Shown piece by piece: positions 6,275 to 10,341 of a stretch of 10,341 nt of DNA. A program made the translations under genes and the position numbers. Source of the stretch: Myxococcales bacterium (GTDB lineage Bacteria > Myxococcota > Polyangia > Polyangiales > Polyangiaceae); the NCBI GenBank assembly GCA_020430865.1, contig JAGQIY010000575.1, forward strand, positions 1 to 10,341, written 5' to 3'. How positions within the stretch are numbered: the stretch's first letter is position 1; the number at the start of each line of letters is the position of its first letter. The notes below the pieces were generated by a model. It saw only the letters and a program-made list of their open reading frames with translations. It was not told where the DNA came from and ran no database searches.

Positions 6275-6964
6275 TCAGTCGAGAGGCGTCTCCTGGCCCA
6301 TGCGCGCGAAGAAGCCATCCAGGCTCTTCTCTGGATCGACCGGGAACTGCTCTTCCAGGATCCCGGCCTTCTCCATTCTATCCAGACGGAAATTGCGAAA
6401 GTCCTCACGCAGCTCGCAGTACCCGAGCAGCGTCCACACCTTGCCCCAGAAGAAGGCGCCGAGGGGCCAGACCGTGCGCTCGCTGCTCTGACCGTCTCCA
6501 CGTTGATAGCCAAAGCGCAGCTTCTTGCGATCGAAGACCGCCTGGCGCACCAGGCTCAGATTCCCAGAGCTACGCTTGTCGAGCGGTAGCGGCGAGAACA
6601 GCGGGGTCTGCTTCAGCAGTGGCTTGAGGTGCTTCGGCAGGACCGACTCGACCTTGGAGATCACGGAGCGGCTCGCCTTGCCCAGCTCGTGGTCGCCGAA
6701 GCTCGCGACGATACGCGCGCCCAGCAGGAGCGCCTGGATCTCATCCGCGTCGAACATGAGGGGCGGCAAGTCGTAGCCAGCGCGCAGGGAGTAGCCGACT
6801 CCCGCCTCGCCATCGATCTGGGTCCCGGTGGAGACGAGGTCCCGCACGTCTCGATAGACCGTGCGCTCGGACACCTCGAGCTCCTCCGCGAGTTGCCGCG
6901 CCGTGAGCACCTTGCGACGGCGCAGCAGTTGAATGATCTGGAACAGACGATCGGCGCGACGCAT
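6275..6964 (-). CDS. YafY-type transcriptional regulator with HTH and WYL domains
   Basis: The 229-residue protein has an N-terminal winged helix-turn-helix of the HTH_11 type (residues 4-60, recognition helix near VSERTVYRDV at 31-40) and a C-terminal WYL domain (about 135-200). The signature tripeptide is WTL (177-179) instead of WYL, within VWTLLGYCELR, followed by the usual FRNFRLDRM. WYL domains are thought to sense ligands, often nucleic acid or small molecules, and YafY-like members act as repressors or activators of nearby genes. ATG 6964 begins exactly at the conserved MRRADRLFQI. An inverted repeat, TCGCG-AAA-CGCGA (7006-7018), lies 42-54 bases upstream and may be its own operator. 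It lies downstream of the VOC gene on the same strand (101-base gap) and is convergent with the smr gene. Confidence 0.92.
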   Translation of the reverse strand: MRRADRLFQIIQLLRRRKVLTARQLAEELEVSERTVYRDVRDLVSTGTQIDGEAGVGYSLRAGYDLPPLMFDADEIQALLLGARIVASFGDHELGKASRSVISKVESVLPKHLKPLLKQTPLFSPLPLDKRSSGNLSLVRQAVFDRKKLRFGYQRGDGQSSERTVWPLGAFFWGKVWTLLGYCELREDFRNFRLDRMEKAGILEEQFPVDPEKSLDGFFARMGQETPLD

Positions 6965-7005
6965 CGACCGGCACTCTACTGCAAAGCGGCGGCCCTACCG
7001 AGGCG

Positions 7006-7018
7006 TCGCGAAACGCGA
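7006..7018 (-). promoter_or_regulatory. Inverted repeat upstream of the WYL regulator gene
   Basis: TCGCG-AAA-CGCGA is a perfect 5-bp inverted repeat, 42-54 bases before the regulator's ATG, where an autoregulatory operator would be expected. It is short and in GC-rich DNA, so chance is possible. Confidence 0.25.
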
Positions 7019-7026
7019 GCCCGCGG

Positions 7027-7048
7027 GCGGGGCGAGGCGCCGCCCCGC
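7027..7048 (-). terminator. GC-rich hairpin after the VOC gene
   Basis: GCGGGGCG-AGGCGC-CGCCCCGC is a perfect 8-bp stem with a 6-base loop, beginning 17 bases past the VOC stop in minus-strand reading. It lacks a downstream T run (only TTT about 14 bases on). It may act as a terminator or attenuator between the VOC and WYL genes, or protect the VOC mRNA end. Confidence 0.45.
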
Positions 7049-7065
7049 GACGCCCCCCAGCCCGC

Positions 7066-7416
7066 TCAGGGCGTCGCGAGCCCCACCACATTGCCTTCTG
7101 GGTCCTCGAAGAGCGCTACTCGGATCCCCGCTACGGGGGTCGGCGGAGTCACGACCTTGCCGCCAAGCGCGACGGCGCGATCGAGGCTGGCCTGCAGATC
7201 CTCCGTTTCCACGTAGAAGGTGATGCGATGGTTGAAGACCCCTCCGCGCTCACCGATCCCACCCGGGATCCCCTTGCCACCAGGCGGCGGGAGCACGCCG
7301 TAGGCCGCAGGATTGTCCCGGTCGAGCCGCCAGCCGAAGAGCTCGCCGTAGAAGCCCTGGAGCTTCTCGTGCTCGTCGCCGCGGATCTCGAACCAAACCA
7401 CTGGATGCTGACTCAT
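7066..7416 (-). CDS. VOC superfamily (glyoxalase/bleomycin-resistance fold) protein
   Basis: This is a 116-residue single-module VOC protein. It begins with the beta strand VVWFEI (6-11), followed by the helix and loop EKLQGFYGELFGW (17-29), a Gly/Pro-rich hairpin (42-59), a second half starting at FNHRITFYVE (61-70), the helix DLQASLDRAVALGG (73-86), and the closing FEDPEGNVVGL (103-113), a near-canonical VOC ending. Members range from glyoxalase and dioxygenase-like enzymes to antibiotic-binding proteins, and the substrate cannot be inferred. Two such modules (one dimer) normally form the active site. The start ATG 7416 has a strong AAGGAG (7426-7431) 9 bases upstream. A palindrome, CGAAC-G-GTTCG (7432-7442), abuts the Shine-Dalgarno. 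Twin operators lie 75-135 bases upstream. The downstream WYL gene may regulate it, as such pairs are frequent, but this is inference. Confidence 0.88.
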   Translation of the reverse strand: MSQHPVVWFEIRGDEHEKLQGFYGELFGWRLDRDNPAAYGVLPPPGGKGIPGGIGERGGVFNHRITFYVETEDLQASLDRAVALGGKVVTPPTPVAGIRVALFEDPEGNVVGLATP

Positions 7417-7425
7417 GGACTACGT

Positions 7426-7431
7426 CTCCTT
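7426..7431 (-). promoter_or_regulatory. Shine-Dalgarno of the VOC gene
   Basis: AAGGAG in minus-strand reading, 9 bases before ATG 7416. It fixes the start of the VOC gene. Confidence 0.7.
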
Positions 7432-7442
7432 CGAACGGTTCG
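7432..7442. promoter_or_regulatory. Palindrome CGAAC-G-GTTCG next to the VOC ribosome-binding site
   Basis: A perfect 5-bp inverted repeat with one central base, directly upstream of the AAGGAG. It could be an operator or an mRNA hairpin end, but it is short. It does not match the Bacillus-type LexA site, which needs a 4-base spacer. Confidence 0.25.
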
Positions 7443-7490
7443 TCAGACTGCCAACTCAGCCTCGACGCAGAACAGACATAGCGATCCCGC

Positions 7491-7510
7491 CCTGACAGCG
7501 TGTTGTCAGG
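7491..7510. promoter_or_regulatory. Operator-like palindrome 1 (CCTGACA-N6-TGTCAGG)
   Basis: CCTGACA-GCGTGT-TGTCAGG has perfect 7-bp arms and a 6-base spacer. The arms lie in major grooves one turn apart, as expected for a dimeric HTH repressor. It is one of a pair with identical arm cores. It lies 75 bases upstream of the VOC start and 145 bases upstream of the 7655 gene. The cognate regulator is unknown. Confidence 0.65.
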
Positions 7511-7533
7511 AGCTGGCAGGGGCACGAGGTCTA

Positions 7534-7551
7534 CTGACAGCGCTATGTCAG
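7534..7551. promoter_or_regulatory. Operator-like palindrome 2 (CTGACA-N6-TGTCAG)
   Basis: CTGACA-GCGCTA-TGTCAG has perfect 6-bp arms and the same 6-base spacer. It shares CTGACAGCG and TGTCAGG with palindrome 1. Its centre (7542.5) is 42 bp from that of palindrome 1 (7500.5), about four helical turns, so both sites face the same side of the helix. An extra half-site-like CAGACA (7473-7478) lies to the left. Confidence 0.65.
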
Positions 7552-7654
7552 GGCCGCACTCGTCGCTTTCTTGGCCCAGCAGCGCGCATCCAGCTAGGGC
7601 ACTCCCAGGCGCAGAGCGACCACGGAGCCGCCGAGACGAGCGGGGGAAGCCACG

Positions 7655-8125
7655 ATGAACGCAGGAGCACGCGGAAAGGCCACGCTGGTGGTGATCGAGT
7701 TCGGAGGTAGCTGGCCGAGCTGGCTCGAACCGGGTTGCACCACGAACGGCAACATGGCTGTCGTGGCCCAGCACTACGAGGGCCACCCGAGTGAACTCCT
7801 GACCCAGGTCGCGAACCGGATTTCCCGCTTGGAAAATGGCGGCTGGGACCTGCAGCGCGTGGTGCTGGTGAGCAACGGGCGCGTCGACCCAGACGCCGAG
7901 ACCAGCCGAGGCGTGCTGTGCCGCGGCCTGATGGCTCGCCTGGAGGCGATGGGACGTGGTCAGCTGGTCTTGACCTATGGGACCACCGACGACCGCCGGG
8001 TCGAGCGCGGGCTGATGCGCTGGGTGCGCACCCTGGAAACCGACCGCACGACGCCGCGCATTCAGATCGGCCTGCGAACTCCGCCGACGCGTCGGGCCCG
8101 TACGGCGCTGGTACGCAGCGCCTGA
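7655..8125 (+). CDS. Conserved-looking alpha/beta protein of unknown function
   Basis: I do not recognise this 156-residue protein. It alternates strands and helices in a Rossmann-like rhythm: strand ATLVVIEF (9-16), a Trp-rich loop (SWPSWLEPGC, 19-28), a helix at 44-60, strand RVVLVSNGR (68-76), a helix at 82-99, strand GQLVLTYG (102-109), a helix at 115-129 and strand RIQIGLR (135-141), then a basic tail. There is no signal peptide or membrane segment. ATG 7655 has a GGGGGAAG 5 bases upstream, which supports the start. Codon bias (GC-rich third positions) and regular secondary structure support a real gene. It diverges from the VOC gene across the twin palindromes and may share their control. 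It is followed by mutS2 after 93 bases. Confidence 0.75.
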   Translation: MNAGARGKATLVVIEFGGSWPSWLEPGCTTNGNMAVVAQHYEGHPSELLTQVANRISRLENGGWDLQRVVLVSNGRVDPDAETSRGVLCRGLMARLEAMGRGQLVLTYGTTDDRRVERGLMRWVRTLETDRTTPRIQIGLRTPPTRRARTALVRSA

Positions 8126-8218
8126 ACCGAGTCCCCTTCGAAGCGCCGTACCCCTCGATGCGCTGGGAGTCATCCATCCAGGTGGCCTCGGGCGGAAAAC
8201 GTGTCATATCGGGGCGCC

Positions 8219-10341
8219 GTGGCTGGCAGGCAGAACATCCAGGAGCTTCACGAGCGCGCCTTGAGCGATCTCGAGTGGCCGATCCTGTGCTCGGAGCTCG
8301 CACAGCTGTGCGCGAGCGACGCCGCACAGCAGCGCCTGCGTGAGCTGACACCGGAGCCAACGCTGGAGCTCGCGGCGACGCGCGCCCGCCTGAGCCAGGC
8401 GGCGATCGACGCGGAGCAGAGCGATGCGGCGTTGCCGCGCGTCACCACCCCCGACGTGCTCGACGCGCTGGACGGCATCACTCGACAGCGAGTGCTGGCC
8501 GGCCCCGATCTGCTCAAGATCTTGCTCCTGCTGCGAGACGCCGGGGCGCTGCGGCGCTTTGCCCAGAGCCAGCGAGCGGCTCGAGAAGAACTCGCGGCTG
8601 CTCTGGACTCCGCGCCGGAGCTGTCGGGCCTCGAGCAGGAGCTCGAGCGCTGCCTGGAGGCCGATGGGACGGTGAGCGACTCGGCGAGCTCGGAGCTGGC
8701 GCGCGCGCGCAGCTTGGTTCGCGACCGTCGACGCGAGCTCACGACGCGACTGCAGCGCCTGGTCAACAAGCACGGGGACAAGCTCGCTGGGGGCTACTAC
8801 GCCGAGCGCGACGGACGCTACGTCTTGCCAGTGCGGTCCGACTCTCACGGCACCATCGACGGCATCGTGCTGGGCTCCAGCGGCTCCGGCGCCACGCTCT
8901 ACGTCGAGCCGCGCGAGCTGGTGGACCTGGGCAACAAGCTGCGCATCGCCGAAGCCGACGCCGAGCGCGAGGAGGCCCGCGTGCTAGCACGACTCTCGGC
9001 TCACGCCTCCGAGCTCGGGCTGGAGCTATCCGTCGCCCGCGAGGCCTTGCTCGAGGCGGAGCACCTGATCGCCATGACGCGCTGGGCGGCCAAGGTGTCT
9101 GGACTGGTGTTTCCGCCAGGATCTGGTACCCAGAGCTCCGGGCCGAGCATCGAGCTGGTCGCCATGCGGCACCCCCTGCTCGCCGCGGGTGAGGAGCCGG
9201 TCATTGCCAACGACATCCGGCTGCGCGCGGGTCACGCCTTGGTCATCTCAGGTCCCAACGCCGGGGGTAAGACGGTCGCGCTGAAGTGCCTCGGCCTCGC
9301 AGCGCTGATGGTACGTGCTGGCGTGCCCATCCCCGCCGCGCCTGGCTCGAGTGTCGGCTTCTTCACCGAGGTTCTGAGCGATATCGGCGACGACCAGTCC
9401 CTGGCGCTCTCCCTCAGCACCTTCAGCGGCCACGTGCGGAACCTGGCCTCGATGCTCGACATCGCCCGTCGCACCCAGCACGACGACGCGGGCGCGGGGA
9501 CCCTCATCCTGCTGGACGAACTCGCAGCGGGCACCGATCCAGACCAGGGCGCCGCGCTCGCCACCGCGGTTCTCGAAGCCCTTGCCGAGGCACGCGCCGC
9601 GGTCGCCGTGACCACGCATTACGAGGCGCTCAAGGAGCTCGCCGCTCGGGACGAGCGCTTCGAGAACGCGTCCGTCGGCTTCGACATGACCAAGCTGGAG
9701 CCGACGTTCGAGCTGAGGCTCGGTATCCCGGGCCCGTCGAGCGCCCTCGCGGTGGCAGCTCGCTTCGGTATGCCGACCTCCGTCGTCGAGCGCGCGAAGA
9801 CGCTGCTCCCCGAGCAGCGCCTGTTGCGGGACGAGCTCCTCGACACCATCGAGCGCCAGCGCCAGGAGGCAGCACGAGCGCTGTCGTCTGCGAAGGCCCT
9901 GGAGCTCGAGACTCAGGTCAACCGCAATAAAATCCAGGCAGAAACCTTGGCGACGGCGAAGCGAGAGCGCGATCGCCTGGAACGAGAGGCTCGCGAGCTC
10001 ACACAGGCCGTCCGCCAGGCGCGCGCGGACCTGCACCAGGTGAGTCAACGACTGCGGGCCCAGGAGCTCTCCCAGCGGGACCTGAAGGCGCTGGAGAAGA
10101 CGGTGGACTCCGCCGGACGCCAGCTGGGCGTCGGCGGACGTCTCGACCAGGCAACTCGGGGCGCTCCTGGCGGCGCCGCGCCCAGCGCCGATCAGCTGGG
10201 CCTGGGCACGCGGGTGCGAGTGCTCCCCGGGGGTCAGGTCGGTGAGGTCGCCGAGCCACCAGTGCGAGGCAAGCTGCGGGTTCGGGTCGGCAGCCTGACC
10301 CTGCTGTGCAAGCTGGCGGACGTGCGTCTGGCGACCGGCAA
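8219..10341 (+). CDS. mutS2: MutS2 ATPase (open at right edge)
   Basis: MutS2 lacks the mismatch-recognition domain of MutS. Known homologues suppress recombination or split stalled, collided ribosomes. The 707 visible residues run through the MutS-like core and clamp (1-about 300, with DGTVSDSAS, RYVLPVRSDSHG and the SGATLYVEP motif), the ATPase with Walker A GPNAGGKT (345-352) and Walker B LILLDELAAGTDP (Asp433, Glu434), THYEALKELA, a long charged coiled coil (about 533-630) and a KOW-like segment (661-706). All ATPase motifs are canonical. The C-terminal Smr domain of the family, if present, lies beyond the window. GTG 8219 was chosen because it gives a typical N-terminus before LSDLEWPIL; GTG 8201, in frame and preceded by GGCGGAAAAC, is an alternative. 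The 93-base gap upstream shows no clear promoter. Confidence 0.95.
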   Translation, partial: MAGRQNIQELHERALSDLEWPILCSELAQLCASDAAQQRLRELTPEPTLELAATRARLSQAAIDAEQSDAALPRVTTPDVLDALDGITRQRVLAGPDLLKILLLLRDAGALRRFAQSQRAAREELAAALDSAPELSGLEQELERCLEADGTVSDSASSELARARSLVRDRRRELTTRLQRLVNKHGDKLAGGYYAERDGRYVLPVRSDSHGTIDGIVLGSSGSGATLYVEPRELVDLGNKLRIAEADAEREEARVLARLSAHASELGLELSVAREALLEAEHLIAMTRWAAKVSGLVFPPGSGTQSSGPSIELVAMRHPLLAAGEEPVIANDIRLRAGHALVISGPNAGGKTVALKCLGLAALMVRAGVPIPAAPGSSVGFFTEVLSDIGDDQSLALSLSTFSGHVRNLASMLDIARRTQHDDAGAGTLILLDELAAGTDPDQGAALATAVLEALAEARAAVAVTTHYEALKELAARDERFENASVGFDMTKLEPTFELRLGIPGPSSALAVAARFGMPTSVVERAKTLLPEQRLLRDELLDTIERQRQEAARALSSAKALELETQVNRNKIQAETLATAKRERDRLEREARELTQAVRQARADLHQVSQRLRAQELSQRDLKALEKTVDSAGRQLGVGGRLDQATRGAPGGAAPSADQLGLGTRVRVLPGGQVGEVAEPPVRGKLRVRVGSLTLLCKLADVRLATG

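Noticed and set aside
7432..7442. LexA/SOS box before the VOC gene
   Set aside because: CGAAC and GTTCG half-sites are present, but the spacer is 1 base instead of 4.
7250..8360. Minus-strand frames across the VOC/7655 region
   Set aside because: They run through the operator region and opposite a better-supported gene, and they are Arg/Ser/Ala-rich shadows.
8204..10048. Minus-strand frames opposite mutS2
   Set aside because: mutS2 is certain from Walker A and B and coiled-coil features; the antisense products are low-complexity shadows.

Overview
The window is GC-rich bacterial chromosome that reads as ordinary, densely packed housekeeping and DNA-repair sequence. It holds one partial and eight complete protein genes plus a long open fragment of a tenth. 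Strong GC3 bias (many long shadow frames), small paralogous Cys-rich lipoproteins, a solo Smr protein beside ku, and a Ku/LigD pair with LigD in PE-LIG-POL order suggest a myxobacterium-like member of the Myxococcota. That placement is inference from style and gene content. No rRNA, tRNA, CRISPR array, insertion sequence or phage gene is visible.

Left part (1-2044). A minus-strand lipoprotein gene runs off the left edge with a good Shine-Dalgarno and a candidate promoter. Next is a minus-strand TPR protein (393-1196). Then come two plus-strand, overlapping genes for small lipoproteins (1401-1703 and 1691-2044) that share a four-cysteine pattern and look like tandem paralogues.

Centre (2060-6245). 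This is a bacterial non-homologous end-joining locus. ligD (GTG at 4717, minus strand) and ku (ATG at 5017, plus strand) diverge from a 299-base spacer. ku is followed after 20 bases by a gene for a 98-residue stand-alone Smr protein, probably in the same transcript. LigD has all three catalytic domains with intact active-site residues. Ku has the core domain, an N-terminal three-cysteine cluster and a lysine-rich tail.

Right part (6275-10341). A WYL/YafY-type regulator and a VOC (glyoxalase-fold) protein lie on the minus strand. The VOC gene and a plus-strand gene of unknown function (7655-8125) diverge from a 238-base spacer with the most striking non-coding signal in the window. This is two nearly identical palindromes, CTGACA-N6-TGTCAG, with centres exactly 42 bp apart (about four helical turns), as expected of paired operators for a dimeric repressor. 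From 8219 to the right edge a mutS2 gene is open, with clamp/core, Walker A and B, coiled coil and KOW-like segment. Only the expected C-terminal Smr part is cut off.

The genes fit together as a genome-maintenance neighbourhood (LigD, Ku, Smr, MutS2) next to a small regulator/VOC module. I found no clear case for a wholly new system. The twin operators, the uncharacterised gene beside them and the Ku-Smr pairing most deserve a second look.
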